From assembly GCF_000711955.1 (NCBI RefSeq), contig NZ_JONR01000001.1, positions 310,001-374,000 on the forward strand: 64,000 bases of DNA, in the 5' to 3' direction. The notes under the pieces are model-generated. The model was not told the DNA's origin. It did no database searches and worked only from the letters and a program-made list of their open reading frames with translations. Made by a program: the position numbers and the translations under genes. Source of the DNA: Nevskia soli DSM 19509 (lineage in GTDB: Bacteria > Pseudomonadota > Gammaproteobacteria > Nevskiales > Nevskiaceae). Positions 52,271 through 61,476 of this stretch are shown here, piece by piece; within the stretch, counting starts at the first letter, position 1, and each line of letters starts with the position of its first letter.

Positions 52271-52301
52271 GACCAGGCTCCATCATCCACAAGGAGACTA
52301 C

Positions 52302-52727
52302 ATGCGTCACTACGAGATTGTGGTCATGGTGCACCCGGACCAGAGCGAACAGGTCCCGGCCATGATCGAGCGTTACAAGGCTATGGTTGAATCCGACGGC
52401 GGCAAGGTCCACCGTATGGAAGACTGGGGCCGCCGCCAGCTGGCCTACCCGGTTGCCAAGCTGCACAAGGCGCACTACGTGCTGCTCAACGTCGAATGCT
52501 CCGACGCCGTGCTGAAGGAACTGGAAAGCGCCTTCCGCTTCAACGACGCGGTGATCCGCAAGCTGGTCATCCGCAAGGAAGCCGGCGAGACCGAGCAGTC
52601 GCCGCTGTTCAAGGTGCCGGAAGAAGACAAGAAGCCGGAGTACAAGTCCCGCTCGTCCGATTCCGCCGATGGCGATGCCGGCGAGTCCGCCGACGCCGAG
52701 CCCGCAGCCGCCACCGAGGAGGTCTAA
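52302..52727 (+). CDS. rpsF: 30S ribosomal protein S6
   Basis: 141 residues. MRHYEIVVMVHPDQSEQVPA and HYVLLNVECSD are the S6 fold; the C-terminus is an acidic tail (DSADGDAGESADAEP-type), as in proteobacterial S6 that receives glutamate tails in E. coli. AAGGAG lies six bases before the ATG. First gene of rpsF-rpsR-rplI; no priB between, unlike enterobacteria. Confidence 0.97.
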   Translation: MRHYEIVVMVHPDQSEQVPAMIERYKAMVESDGGKVHRMEDWGRRQLAYPVAKLHKAHYVLLNVECSDAVLKELESAFRFNDAVIRKLVIRKEAGETEQSPLFKVPEEDKKPEYKSRSSDSADGDAGESADAEPAAATEEV

Positions 52728-52730
52728 GCC

Positions 52731-52958
52731 ATGGCCCGTTTTTTCCGCAAGAAGAAGTCCTGCAAGTTCACCGCTGAGGGCGTGGTCGAGATCGACTACA
52801 AGGACCTCGCCACCCTCAAGCAGTACGTCGCCGAGAACGGCAAGATCGTGCCGAGCCGCATCACCGGCACGCGTACCCGCTATCAGCGCCAGCTGGCCGT
52901 CGCCATCAAGCGCGCCCGCTACCTGTCGCTGCTGCCGTACACCGACCGTCACGAGTAA
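52731..52958 (+). CDS. rpsR: 30S ribosomal protein S18
   Basis: 75 residues. MARFFRKKKSCKFTAEG start and RITGTRTRYQRQLAVAIKRARYLSLLPYTDRH end are the S18 signature. Three bases after rpsF. Confidence 0.97.
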   Translation: MARFFRKKKSCKFTAEGVVEIDYKDLATLKQYVAENGKIVPSRITGTRTRYQRQLAVAIKRARYLSLLPYTDRHE

Positions 52959-52973
52959 GCCAGGAGAACCACG

Positions 52974-53426
52974 ATGGAACTGATTCTGCTCCAGAAGGTG
53001 AAGAACCTCGGCGACCTCGGCGATACCGTCAAGGTCAAGTCCGGCTACGGCCGCAACTTCCTGTTGCCGCAGGGCAAGGCGTTGTCCGCCACCGAAGGCA
53101 ACCGCAAGGTGTTCGAAGAGCGCAAGGCCGAGCTGGTGAAGAAGGCCAACGACTCGCTCAACGGCGCCAAGCTGCGCGCCGAGAAGCTGGCCGGCGTGGT
53201 CATCAAGGTCCGCGCCCTGGCCGCCGAGGAAGGCAAGCTGTACGGCTCGGTCGGCCCGAACGAGATCTCCCGTGCCGCCGACGCCCAGAAGCTCGATCTG
53301 AAGAAGAGCGAGATCGACATGCCCGATGGAGCCATTCGCACCATCGGCACCTACACGATCGTCGCCCGTCTCCACACCGAGGTCGAAGTCGCCCTCACCG
53401 TGGTGGTCGAGGAAGAGAAGGGCTAG
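52974..53426 (+). CDS. rplI: 50S ribosomal protein L9
   Basis: 150 residues. MELILLQKVKNLGDLGDTVK and GYGRNFLLPQGKA are the N-terminal L9 domain; a long helix and C-terminal domain follow. Last gene of the operon, followed by a strong terminator. Confidence 0.97.
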   Translation: MELILLQKVKNLGDLGDTVKVKSGYGRNFLLPQGKALSATEGNRKVFEERKAELVKKANDSLNGAKLRAEKLAGVVIKVRALAAEEGKLYGSVGPNEISRAADAQKLDLKKSEIDMPDGAIRTIGTYTIVARLHTEVEVALTVVVEEEKG

Positions 53427-53455
53427 GTCCTTACGCAGCGGCCTTACAGAAAATG

Positions 53456-53479
53456 GCCCGCTTCGGCGGGCTTTTTTTT
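53456..53479 (+). terminator. Rho-independent terminator after rplI
   Basis: GCCCGC (53456-53461), TTCG loop, GCGGGC (53466-53471), then eight T. A textbook terminator. Confidence 0.95.
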
Positions 53480-53630
53480 GTCCGCATGGATCGCCGGGCG
53501 GCGGTTTCTCCGCGCGTCCGGCATAAGCGCAAGTGCTTATTTGTACGAATGTTTATCCGTTTTCCAGAGAGAGTCCGCTGGATCTGGCCATGTCGTCCCG
53601 ACTGCCGGGCACTTGCCGTTCGGGGCGAAC

Positions 53631-53662
53631 TTATACACAGTGTGTTCCAGGACTTTTCCACC
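53631..53662 (+). promoter_or_regulatory. DnaA-box-like sites upstream of dnaB
   Basis: TTATACACA at 53631-53639 fits the TTATNCACA DnaA box exactly. TTTTCCACC at 53654-53662 is a weaker match. They lie about 85-115 bases before the dnaB ATG in a 319-base region that otherwise holds only the rplI terminator; I see no gene in it. Confidence 0.45.
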
Positions 53663-53745
53663 GCTGCCGCACAGGCTTATAGGGCGTCGATTCCACCGTC
53701 CGTTCCAGCGCACCCGCAACGACAAAGGTATCTAATCGCAGCTTC

Positions 53746-55143
53746 ATGGCTACCCCACTACAACCTGTAACGCTCGGCGGCGGACAGGGCAAGCTCGCGC
53801 CCAGCCCCAAGCAGCCGCCGCATTCGATGGAAGCGGAACAGTCGGTGCTGGGCGGCCTGCTGCTCAACAACCGTGCCTGGTACGACCTGGTCGATCAGGT
53901 CTCGGAAGAAGATTTCTACACCCAGGATCATCGGGTGATCTTCCGCGCCATCGGCGAGCTGATGGGGCAGGGCAAGCCCTGCGATTTCGTCACCCTGTCC
54001 GAACACCTGCGGCAGCAGAACAAGCTGGACGATGCCGGCGGCGTGTCCTACCTCGGCACCCTGGCCGCCGACACGCCCAGCGCCGCCAACGTCAAGGCCT
54101 ACGCCGAGATCGTCCGCGAGCGCTCGGTGCTGCGCGCCCTCATCGCCACCGGCCAGGATGTGGCCGAACTCGGCTACCAGCCGGCCGGCCGCCACTCCGG
54201 CACCCTGATCGACGTCGCCGAGCAGCAGATCTTCGCCATCCGCGCGCGCGGCAGCAAGGCGGCGAGCCAGGTCAAGGGCATGCCGGTCCTGATGGACGCC
54301 ATCGAGGACCGCCTCGAACGCCTGCGCGCCAATCCGGACGCCTTCGCCGGCACGCCGACCGGGTTCATCGAACTCGACAAGATGACCCAGGGCATGCACG
54401 AAGCCGACCTGATCATCGTCGGCGGCCGTCCCGGCATGGGCAAGACCAGTTTCGCCATGAACATCGCCGAGCACGTCGCCATCGAGCGCAAGCTGCCGAC
54501 GGTGGTGTTCAGCATGGAAATGTCCGCCGAGCAGCTGGCCCTGCGCGTGCTGTCCTCGTTCGGACGCATCGACCAGCAGGCGCTGCGCAGCGGCCACCTC
54601 GAGGATCACGACTGGAGCCGCCTGGTCTCGGCCAGCGGCCTGCTGCGCGAAGCGCCCCTGTTCATCGATGAAACCGGCTCGCTGTCGCCGCAGGAACTCG
54701 CCGGCCGCGCCCGCCGCCTCGCGGCCAAGCACCCGCTGGCCCTGATCGTGGTCGATTACATCCAGCTGATGCAGGTGCCGAACAATCGCGAGAACCGAAC
54801 CAACGAGATCTCCGAGATTTCACGCTCGCTGAAGGCGCTGGCGAAGGAACTGAAGGTGCCGATCATCGCCCTGTCGCAGCTGTCGCGCACGCTCGAAAGC
54901 CGTACCGACAAGCGCCCGATCATGTCGGACCTGCGCGAATCGGGCTCCATCGAACAGGACGCAGATGTGGTGCTGTTCGTCTATCGCGACGATTACCACA
55001 ACAAGGAATCGCTGGCCCCAGGCACCGCCGAGATCATCATCGCCAAGCAGCGTAGCGGCCCCACCGGCAAGGTCAAGACCGCCTTCCTCGGCAAGTACAC
55101 GCGCTTCGACAACCTGGCGCCGGAATACGCCTACAACAACTGA
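53746..55143 (+). CDS. dnaB: Replicative DNA helicase
   Basis: 465 residues. N-terminal DnaB domain (PPHSMEAEQSVLGGLLL) and RecA-like C-terminal domain: Walker A GGRPGMGKTSFAM, FSMEMSAEQLALRVLSS, Walker B region LIVVDYIQLM, SDLRESGSIEQDADVVLF. Hexameric helicase at the fork. No intein is present. Confidence 0.97.
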   Translation: MATPLQPVTLGGGQGKLAPSPKQPPHSMEAEQSVLGGLLLNNRAWYDLVDQVSEEDFYTQDHRVIFRAIGELMGQGKPCDFVTLSEHLRQQNKLDDAGGVSYLGTLAADTPSAANVKAYAEIVRERSVLRALIATGQDVAELGYQPAGRHSGTLIDVAEQQIFAIRARGSKAASQVKGMPVLMDAIEDRLERLRANPDAFAGTPTGFIELDKMTQGMHEADLIIVGGRPGMGKTSFAMNIAEHVAIERKLPTVVFSMEMSAEQLALRVLSSFGRIDQQALRSGHLEDHDWSRLVSASGLLREAPLFIDETGSLSPQELAGRARRLAAKHPLALIVVDYIQLMQVPNNRENRTNEISEISRSLKALAKELKVPIIALSQLSRTLESRTDKRPIMSDLRESGSIEQDADVVLFVYRDDYHNKESLAPGTAEIIIAKQRSGPTGKVKTAFLGKYTRFDNLAPEYAYNN

Positions 55144-55146
55144 AGC

Positions 55147-55234
55147 AGTTTCCGGTAATAACCCGATTCCCGGTTTTCAGGGAACAAATAACCCGGCTGC
55201 ATCTCTGGAAACCGGGAGCAGGAAGCCGGAAACT
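55147..55234. repeat. Nested palindrome between dnaB and alr
   Basis: AGTTTCCGG (55147-55155) is inverted exactly at 55226-55234. Inside, CCCGGTTTTCAG and CTGGAAACCGGG form a second near-perfect pair. Unrelated in sequence to the other intergenic palindromes here. Confidence 0.65.
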
Positions 55235-55242
55235 ACGCCGCA

Positions 55243-56340
55243 ATGACTTCCCCTTTCACCCCCCGCGTCACCGCCACCATCGATCTCGCTGCCATCCGCC
55301 ACAACCTGGCGCGGGTGCGCGAGTACGCGCCGGGCTCCAAAGTCATGGCGGCGATCAAGGCCGACGCCTACGGCCATGGCGCTGTGTCCGTTGGCCGCGC
55401 CCTGCAGCAGGCCGGCGTCGATGCCTTTGCCGTCGCCTGCCTGGAAGAGGCCCTGGTCCTGCGCGAAGCGGCGCTGACCGCGCCGATCACCCTGCTCGAG
55501 GGCGTGCTGTCGCTGGAAGAAGCGGAAGAAGCGGCCCGGCTGCAGTTGCAGGTGGTGGTGCACGATTTCTGGCAACTGGAGTTGCTGCGGCGCCTGCCGC
55601 AGGAGCGGCCGCTGACCCTATGGTTCAAGCTCGACAGCGGCATGCACCGGCTCGGCTTTCCGCTGGCGGCAGCGGCGGAACTGCTGGCGGCACTACAGGC
55701 ACGCCCGGCCTGGACCCTGGCGGGCTGGATCACTCACCTGGCCTGTGCCGACGAGGCCGACAACCCGATGACACAGCGGCAGGTGCAGGCTTTCGAACAG
55801 GCCTTGCAGGGCATTCCGGGGCCGCGCTCGATCGCCAATTCCGCCGGCCTCATCGTCTGGCCGCAGGCGCGCGTCGACTGGGTGCGGCCGGGCCTGATGC
55901 TGTACGGCGCCAGCCCCCTGCCGGGCGGCAGCACCGGGGCCGAGCTGGGACTGCGCCCGGCGATGTGCGTAGAGAGCCGCCTGATCGCGGTGCATGAGCT
56001 GGAGGCTGGTGAAACAGTGGGCTATGGCGCCACCTTCCGCTGCCCGGAACGGATGCGGGTCGGCGTGGTGGCGGTGGGGTATGCCGACGGCGTGCACCGC
56101 ATCCTGCCCACCGGAGCCCCCGTGCTGATCCACGGCAAGCGCGCGCCCATCGTGGGGCGCGTTTCCATGGACATGATCAGCGTCGACCTGCGCGGCCTGC
56201 CCCAGGCCCGGGCGGGCGATACGGTGGTGCTGTGGGGCCCGGGGCTGCCGGCGGAGGAAGTCGCCGGCTGGGCCGGCACCCTGGCTTACGAACTGTTCTG
56301 CGGCCTGACCAACCGGGTCCATTTCATCCACCGGAATTGA
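55243..56340 (+). CDS. alr: Alanine racemase
   Basis: 365 residues, PLP enzyme making D-alanine for peptidoglycan. The cofactor lysine lies in AAIKADAYGHGA; other blocks are FKLDSGMHRLGF, GYGATFR with the catalytic Tyr, and VGRVSMDMISVDL. Follows dnaB as in many Gammaproteobacteria. Confidence 0.96.
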   Translation: MTSPFTPRVTATIDLAAIRHNLARVREYAPGSKVMAAIKADAYGHGAVSVGRALQQAGVDAFAVACLEEALVLREAALTAPITLLEGVLSLEEAEEAARLQLQVVVHDFWQLELLRRLPQERPLTLWFKLDSGMHRLGFPLAAAAELLAALQARPAWTLAGWITHLACADEADNPMTQRQVQAFEQALQGIPGPRSIANSAGLIVWPQARVDWVRPGLMLYGASPLPGGSTGAELGLRPAMCVESRLIAVHELEAGETVGYGATFRCPERMRVGVVAVGYADGVHRILPTGAPVLIHGKRAPIVGRVSMDMISVDLRGLPQARAGDTVVLWGPGLPAEEVAGWAGTLAYELFCGLTNRVHFIHRN

Positions 56341-56378
56341 ATGGGCGGCGAGAGCTCCGCCCCGTCTCCAGGATTCCC

Positions 56379-56437
56379 GTAGGGCGGGTCTGCGACCCGC
56401 CTGTCGCGGCAAGCGGCGGGTCACGGACCCGCCCTAC
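56379..56437. repeat. REP-like palindrome between alr and doxX
   Basis: GTAGGGCGGGTC (56379-56390) and GACCCGCCCTAC (56426-56437), perfect 12-bp arms, with an inner CGACCCGCC/GGCGGGTC pair. It lies between convergent genes and could end transcription both ways. Confidence 0.8.
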
Positions 56438-56454
56438 ACCAGATGCTGTAGTTT

Positions 56455-56919
56455 CTATTTCGCCTGGCTGGACGGATCAATCCAGCGCGCCAGCAGGTGG
56501 TCCAGCGACAGCTTCCCGGCACCGGCGATGGCCAGCCAGGTGAACAGCGCGAAATACTCGCTCTCGTCGAAGCCCAGCAGGGTTTCCAGCGAGTCGACGT
56601 CATCCCACTTGGCCGACTTGATCGCCACGATCATGGTCACCGCCAGGGCGCCGGCGGAGATGCGCGTGAACAGGCCCAGCAGCAGGAAGATGCCGCCGAA
56701 GAATTCCACCCCGGAGACGAAGGGGGTGAGGATATGGGGAAAGGGAATACCCCAGCTGGTGAAGTTCTCGATCATCTGCGGCAGGTTGTTGAGCTTGCCC
56801 CAACCGCTCCACAGGAACACCCAGCCCGTCACGATGCGCGCCAGCAGCGGCCCCAGCGGCAGCAGGTATTGGGCGATGCGTTCGGGCCAGCCGAGCAGCA
56901 GCTTGTAGAGGGCGCGCAT
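56455..56919 (-). CDS. DoxX family membrane protein
   Basis: 154 residues, four hydrophobic segments. LLARIVTGWVFLWSGWGKL and FVSGVEFFGGIFLLLGLFTR are the DoxX hallmarks. DoxX proteins are small inner-membrane proteins linked to redox stress in some species; the exact function is unknown. Single gene, convergent with alr. Confidence 0.88.
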   Translation of the reverse strand: MRALYKLLLGWPERIAQYLLPLGPLLARIVTGWVFLWSGWGKLNNLPQMIENFTSWGIPFPHILTPFVSGVEFFGGIFLLLGLFTRISAGALAVTMIVAIKSAKWDDVDSLETLLGFDESEYFALFTWLAIAGAGKLSLDHLLARWIDPSSQAK

Positions 56920-57044
56920 GACGAATTCCTTGACTTGAAGTGCACGCAGCTTAAGATCCCCGGCTGGAGGGAACTATGCCGCTTCGTCCGCGCTTTATGT
57001 CACGCCGTCCACTGCCCCGATGGGCAGTTACGGCCGGGCGTGTA

Positions 57045-57740
57045 CTAGGCGCCGAGTAGGAACGTCATCTTGGTGCCGACCAGGTCGATGGTGTCGCCGT
57101 TGTTCAGCTTGCGCGCCTGGGCGTCGATTTCCTGGCCGTTGACCAGGGGGTGCTGGCCGCCGCTGCTGCCGCCGACGTGGACGATGTAATAGCCGTCGGC
57201 GCGGCGGGTGATTGCCGCCACCTGCACGCCGGGGCGGCCGATGGTGGTCAGCGCCTTGGTCAGTTCCAGTTCCTTGCCGGCGTTGGGGCCGGAGGCGACG
57301 CGCAGCTTGCCCACCAGCGGCTTGCCGCCGGCCGGAGGTTCGTGACCTGGCGCGGACGCCGCCGCCTTGTTGACCTGGGACTCGAACGCCGCGCCCATCT
57401 GGCCGGGACGCAGGATCATGGTCCGCTCGAAGTCGTCATCCTCACCGGCGACGACTTCCGACTGGTATTTCAGGGTGTTGCGGCCAATGCTGATGGTGTC
57501 GCCGTTGGACAGCGGGTGCTTGGCGATCTGCTTGCCGTTGACTTGGGTGCCGTTGGTGCTGTTCAGGTCTTCCAGGAAGGAGTCGCGCAGGATGGTGATG
57601 ACCACGGCATGGCGGCCGGACACCGCCTTGTCGTTGAGGCTGATGTCGTTGTCGGGATGGCGCCCGATGCTGACGCGCTCCTTGCTCAGCGGGAAATCCC
57701 GCGTCGCGCCCTCGGCGTCGGTAATGATCAGCTTGGCCAT
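57045..57740 (-). CDS. Double FHA-domain protein
   Basis: 231 residues. First FHA domain (about 22-75) is canonical: SIGRHPDNDISL, SGRHAVV and LNSTNGTQVNG, so it can bind phosphothreonine. A linker (about 90-140) with KFERTMILRPG-like FERTMILRPG follows, a possible kinase target. The second FHA-like domain (about 145-228) has TIGRPGVQVAAITRR and LVNGQEI but lacks the SxxH core, so it may not bind phosphopeptides. Last gene of the kinase-phosphatase-FHA group. Confidence 0.88.
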   Translation of the reverse strand: MAKLIITDAEGATRDFPLSKERVSIGRHPDNDISLNDKAVSGRHAVVITILRDSFLEDLNSTNGTQVNGKQIAKHPLSNGDTISIGRNTLKYQSEVVAGEDDDFERTMILRPGQMGAAFESQVNKAAASAPGHEPPAGGKPLVGKLRVASGPNAGKELELTKALTTIGRPGVQVAAITRRADGYYIVHVGGSSGGQHPLVNGQEIDAQARKLNNGDTIDLVGTKMTFLLGA

Positions 57741-57770
57741 GTCAGACAGTCCCCATTCCCATTTGTATGC

Positions 57771-58598
57771 TCAAAACCATTCGATCAGGCGCTCGTACCA
57801 CGGCCGCTTGTGCGGAAATGCGGCGTCCACCCGTGCCAGCACCACTGAAACGTTGTCCCTGCCGCCGCGCTCATTTGCTTTGCGGACAAGCATTTCCGCC
57901 GCGGTGTTGAGATTATCAGCAAACTGCACGAGGGTTAAGCGGATCCCCTCGTCGTCGATCATGTCGGTGAGGCCGTCCGAGCACAGCAGCACCACGTCGC
58001 CCGGCTCCACCCCTTCCTCGATCAGGTCCACCTCCACGGTGGGTTCGACGCCCAGGGCGCGGGTCACGATGTTGCGGCGCACCAGCTGCATCGCGTCCTC
58101 CCGGGAGTAGTGGCCGCGGGCCACCAGTTCCTCCACCAGCGAGTGGTCCCGCGTGATCTGTTCCAGCTTGCCGCCGCGCAACCGGTACAGGCGCGAGTCG
58201 CCGGCATAGGCGATGGACAGGCGGTCGTCGTAGAGCAGGCAGACCACCGCGGTGGTGCCCATGCCGGCGCACTGCGGCTGGCTCTGCGCCACCTGGTAGA
58301 TGGTGGTGTGGGCGTTTTCCAGGGCCTGCCGCAGCAGCAGGGATTCCACGCTGTAGCCGCTCTCGCCGTCGACCTGACCGTGCTTCAGTTTCGGCCATTC
58401 GCGCCGCACCACGTCGAGCACGGTGGCGGTGGCGATGCCGCTGGCGATCTCGCCAGCGTTGTAGCCGCCCATGCCGTCGGCGAGAATCAGCAGGCCGATA
58501 TCGCCGTCCTCGGCGATGGCGTCCTCGTTGTTGTCCCGCACCTGGCCGACATCGGTCAGCAGAGCGGTCGCCACCTTGCCCTTGAGCGCCATCGGCAT
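57771..58598 (-). CDS. PP2C-family serine/threonine phosphatase
   Basis: 275 residues (ATG 58592 also possible). Metal-binding motifs: DVGQVRDNNEDA, LADGMGGYNAGEIAS, GMGTTAVV, GDSRLYRLRGGKL, CSDGLTDMI and GGRDNVSVVL. It should reverse phosphorylation by the neighbouring kinase and perhaps act on the FHA protein. Twelve bases downstream of the kinase gene, same strand. Confidence 0.93.
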   Translation of the reverse strand: MPMALKGKVATALLTDVGQVRDNNEDAIAEDGDIGLLILADGMGGYNAGEIASGIATATVLDVVRREWPKLKHGQVDGESGYSVESLLLRQALENAHTTIYQVAQSQPQCAGMGTTAVVCLLYDDRLSIAYAGDSRLYRLRGGKLEQITRDHSLVEELVARGHYSREDAMQLVRRNIVTRALGVEPTVEVDLIEEGVEPGDVVLLCSDGLTDMIDDEGIRLTLVQFADNLNTAAEMLVRKANERGGRDNVSVVLARVDAAFPHKRPWYERLIEWF

Positions 58599-58609
58599 AC
58601 AGCCGCGGG

Positions 58610-61267
58610 TTAGCGGAGCAGCCCGCGCAGATCGCGCGCGAAATCACGGCCGGCCGCGTAGCGGGCCTCGAGCTGCTTCTGCAGGGCGTGGCTGATGATC
58701 TCCTCGAGTTCCGGCGGCAGGTCCGGCCGCAGCGTCAGCACCGGTGCCTGCGGCTCGTTGGCGATCTTGAACATCAGCGTCGCCATCGAGTCGGCCTGGA
58801 ACGGCAGCGCTCCGGTGAGCAGCTGGTACAGCGTCACGCCCAGCGAGAACAGGTCGGAGCGGCCGTCGACCTTCTTGCCGGACAACTGTTCCGGCGACAT
58901 GTAGCTGGGCGTGCCCAGCACCATGCCGGTCTTGGTCTTGCTGCTGTCGGTGATGCGGGCGATGCCGAAGTCGGTGACCTTGATCACCCGTGTGTCGGTC
59001 AGCAGCATCATGTTGGCCGGCTTGATGTCGCGGTGGACCACGCCGTTGCCGTGCGCATAGTCCAGCGCGTCGGCGGCGTCGGCGATGATCTTGAGCACCT
59101 CCGGCACTTCCAGCAGGGCATTGGGCTTGGTGTGGCGCACCAGGTCGTAACCCTTGATGAATTCCATCGCGATGTAGGCGAGATCGTGCTCCTCGCCGGC
59201 ATCGTAGATGGAGACGATATTGGGATGCGACAGGCGCCCCGCGGTTTCCGCCTCGCGGAAGAAGCGCTCCTTCACTTCCTTCAGTTCGTCCGGCTCGAAT
59301 TCCTGCGACAGGGCCATGGTCTTGATCGCCACCATGCGGCCGATCTTCGGATCCTTGCCCAGGTAGACCACGCCCATGGCGCCTTTGCCCAGCTCGCGCT
59401 CCACCTGGTAGCGGCCAAGCATGGGCTTTTCCACCGTGTTGTCGCCGCCCATGATCAGGGTGCCGCCGGCGGTAGTGGCGCCGCCGCGGCTGCCGCCGCC
59501 GAGAATGATGGTGCTTTCCATCTTCTTGGCCCGCGACAGCTTTTCCTGCACGTCCTTGAACTTGGGATTGTGCTTGGCGATGTATTCGTAGACCGCGCCG
59601 GACTTGTTGAACTGGCGCTTGCGCTCGAAATCCAGCGCCAGGTTGTACATCAGGTCGAGCAGGCGGTCGTCGACGTTGTCGACGCGCTTGAACTTCTCGA
59701 ACGCCATGTCGAGCTGGCCCTGGCCCTGGAAGGCCAGGCCGAGCATCTTGTTGCTCTCGGCGCTTTCGGCGTCGGAGCTCTTCTTCAGCTTCTCGGTGAT
59801 GCGGAACTTCTTCACCGTCATGAACAGGTGCCCGAACACCAGCAGCAGCGCCGGGGTGGTCAGCTTGAGCCACAGGGCGTCGCCGGTGAGCAGAACGAAT
59901 TCGGCCACGAACAGTGCCACCACCAGGCCGGACGTAACCAGTGCCGCACCGACTGCCGGCAGCTTCGGCACCGCGAAAGCCAGGTAGGCGGCCAGCAGCA
60001 GGTACAGGGCCAGCTCGGCCCAGCCGGCCCAGGACGGGCGCGCGTAGTAGTCCTGCTGCAGCAGGCTCGATACGGTGTGCGCCAGGGTCAACACCGGCGC
60101 CATCGCCGCGGATACCGGAGTGGGGAAGCTGGTGCCGACCCCGCGCGCGGTTGCGCCGATCAGCACGATCTTGTCCTTGTACTTCTCCACCGGAATCTTG
60201 CCGGCGTAGACATCGTAGAACGAGTCCACCGGGAACGGCGCCTGGTCGTCGCGGCTGTTGTAGAAATGCGTGTACATGCGCAACTGGGCATCGGTGCCGA
60301 TGTTGAGGCCGCCCAGCCCCACGCCTTCACCCAGGCGTACCTCGATGTCGGCAGGCTTCAGGTTCAATGCCTGCGCCGCCAGCAACAGCGACAACGAGGG
60401 ATAAAGCTCGTCGTAGTACTGCAGCACGAGCGGCTCCTGGCGGATGCCGCCGTCCAGGTCGAGGGTCGAGTTGAGCGCACCGACGCCGGCGGCCACGGTA
60501 CCCAGTTCGGGCACCGGTATCTGCACGCTGATGGTCGGGATCGGGACTGCGCCGTGGCTCTTGGCGTCGACGCGGTCGACGATGTGGCTGAGGGCGAAGC
60601 GACGGATGTAATCGGGCAGGGGCTTGTCCGGACGCCCCTGCGGGCGGCCCAGTTCGAAGCTCATCGGCAGCAGCACGTCACCGGCGGCGGTGAAGGACTG
60701 CGCCAGCGAGTTGTCCGCGGCCAGGCGTTTGCGCGCCGCATCCAGCTTGGCGCTGAACGCTTCGATGCTCTTGCTGTAGTCGGTGGCCAGCGAGGACTGA
60801 CGGTAGGCCTTGGCGATGCCGGCGACGGCGCGGTCGTGCTGCGCGGTGTCCTGCAGCATGACGTTGAAGCTGTCGATCTCGGCCGGGATCTGCTGCGTCA
60901 GCGGCGAAGCCTGCAGCGACTTGGCCAGGTCGTCGATCACCACAGCGCCGGCGTCCTGCTCCGACTCGGAATAGAACACGGTGCTGCCGATGACCTTGGC
61001 GCCGCCGGCGCGCAGCTTGTCCACCAGTTGGGCGTGCAGGGTACGCGGCCAGGGCCAGCGGCCCAGGTTCTGGATGCTCTGATCGTCGATGGCGATGACC
61101 GCCACGCGATCCGACGGTGTGCGGTTGCGGTGGCTCACCCCGAAATCGTAGGCCGAACGTTCCACGCTCTGGAATGCGTTGCCGAAGGCCAGATAAGCGA
61201 CCACGGCAAACACCAACGCGAAGGCCAGCGCGGCGAACCAGTCGGAGCGAAAGAATCCTTGCTTCAT
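58610..61267 (-). CDS. CHASE2-domain membrane serine/threonine kinase
   Basis: 885 residues. An N-terminal membrane helix (about 10-30) leads to an extracytoplasmic CHASE2 sensor (about 40-390; NRTPSDRVAVIAIDDQSIQN, VIGSTVFYSESEQDAG). Three hydrophobic helices follow (about 405-480), a helical TPR-like stretch (about 490-590), a Gly-rich linker, and a C-terminal kinase (about 620-885): GKGAMGVVYLG, AIKTM lysine, VVHRDIKPANMML, VTDFGIARI and GTPSYMSPEQL. In most receptor kinases of this kind the kinase is N-terminal; here the sensor comes first. Its ligand is unknown. Confidence 0.92.
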   Translation of the reverse strand: MKQGFFRSDWFAALAFALVFAVVAYLAFGNAFQSVERSAYDFGVSHRNRTPSDRVAVIAIDDQSIQNLGRWPWPRTLHAQLVDKLRAGGAKVIGSTVFYSESEQDAGAVVIDDLAKSLQASPLTQQIPAEIDSFNVMLQDTAQHDRAVAGIAKAYRQSSLATDYSKSIEAFSAKLDAARKRLAADNSLAQSFTAAGDVLLPMSFELGRPQGRPDKPLPDYIRRFALSHIVDRVDAKSHGAVPIPTISVQIPVPELGTVAAGVGALNSTLDLDGGIRQEPLVLQYYDELYPSLSLLLAAQALNLKPADIEVRLGEGVGLGGLNIGTDAQLRMYTHFYNSRDDQAPFPVDSFYDVYAGKIPVEKYKDKIVLIGATARGVGTSFPTPVSAAMAPVLTLAHTVSSLLQQDYYARPSWAGWAELALYLLLAAYLAFAVPKLPAVGAALVTSGLVVALFVAEFVLLTGDALWLKLTTPALLLVFGHLFMTVKKFRITEKLKKSSDAESAESNKMLGLAFQGQGQLDMAFEKFKRVDNVDDRLLDLMYNLALDFERKRQFNKSGAVYEYIAKHNPKFKDVQEKLSRAKKMESTIILGGGSRGGATTAGGTLIMGGDNTVEKPMLGRYQVERELGKGAMGVVYLGKDPKIGRMVAIKTMALSQEFEPDELKEVKERFFREAETAGRLSHPNIVSIYDAGEEHDLAYIAMEFIKGYDLVRHTKPNALLEVPEVLKIIADAADALDYAHGNGVVHRDIKPANMMLLTDTRVIKVTDFGIARITDSSKTKTGMVLGTPSYMSPEQLSGKKVDGRSDLFSLGVTLYQLLTGALPFQADSMATLMFKIANEPQAPVLTLRPDLPPELEEIISHALQKQLEARYAAGRDFARDLRGLLR

Positions 61268-61476
61268 TCAAATCCCCATCGGACTTTCGTTCTTGTCCCC
61301 GTCCGCTTGCCAAATCAAATTGACGGGAAACTGCCCCCCGTCAACTTGCAGGCTGTGTCGATGGGGGCTGTTCCCCGCCCACATCCAGATTCAACATTGT
61401 TGACGGGCACTTGTCGCCCGCATACTACCGTTTTTCCGGGTAATCAACGCCCCCTATCTGAGACAATCGCGTTTCT
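61268..61476. other. Kinase/radA divergent intergenic region
   Basis: 209 bases. It holds a hairpin made of TTGACGGG (61319-61326) and its inverse CCCGTCAA (61337-61344), and a second TTGACGGG copy near 61399. These may be operator sites for either gene. I see no gene here. Confidence 0.4.
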
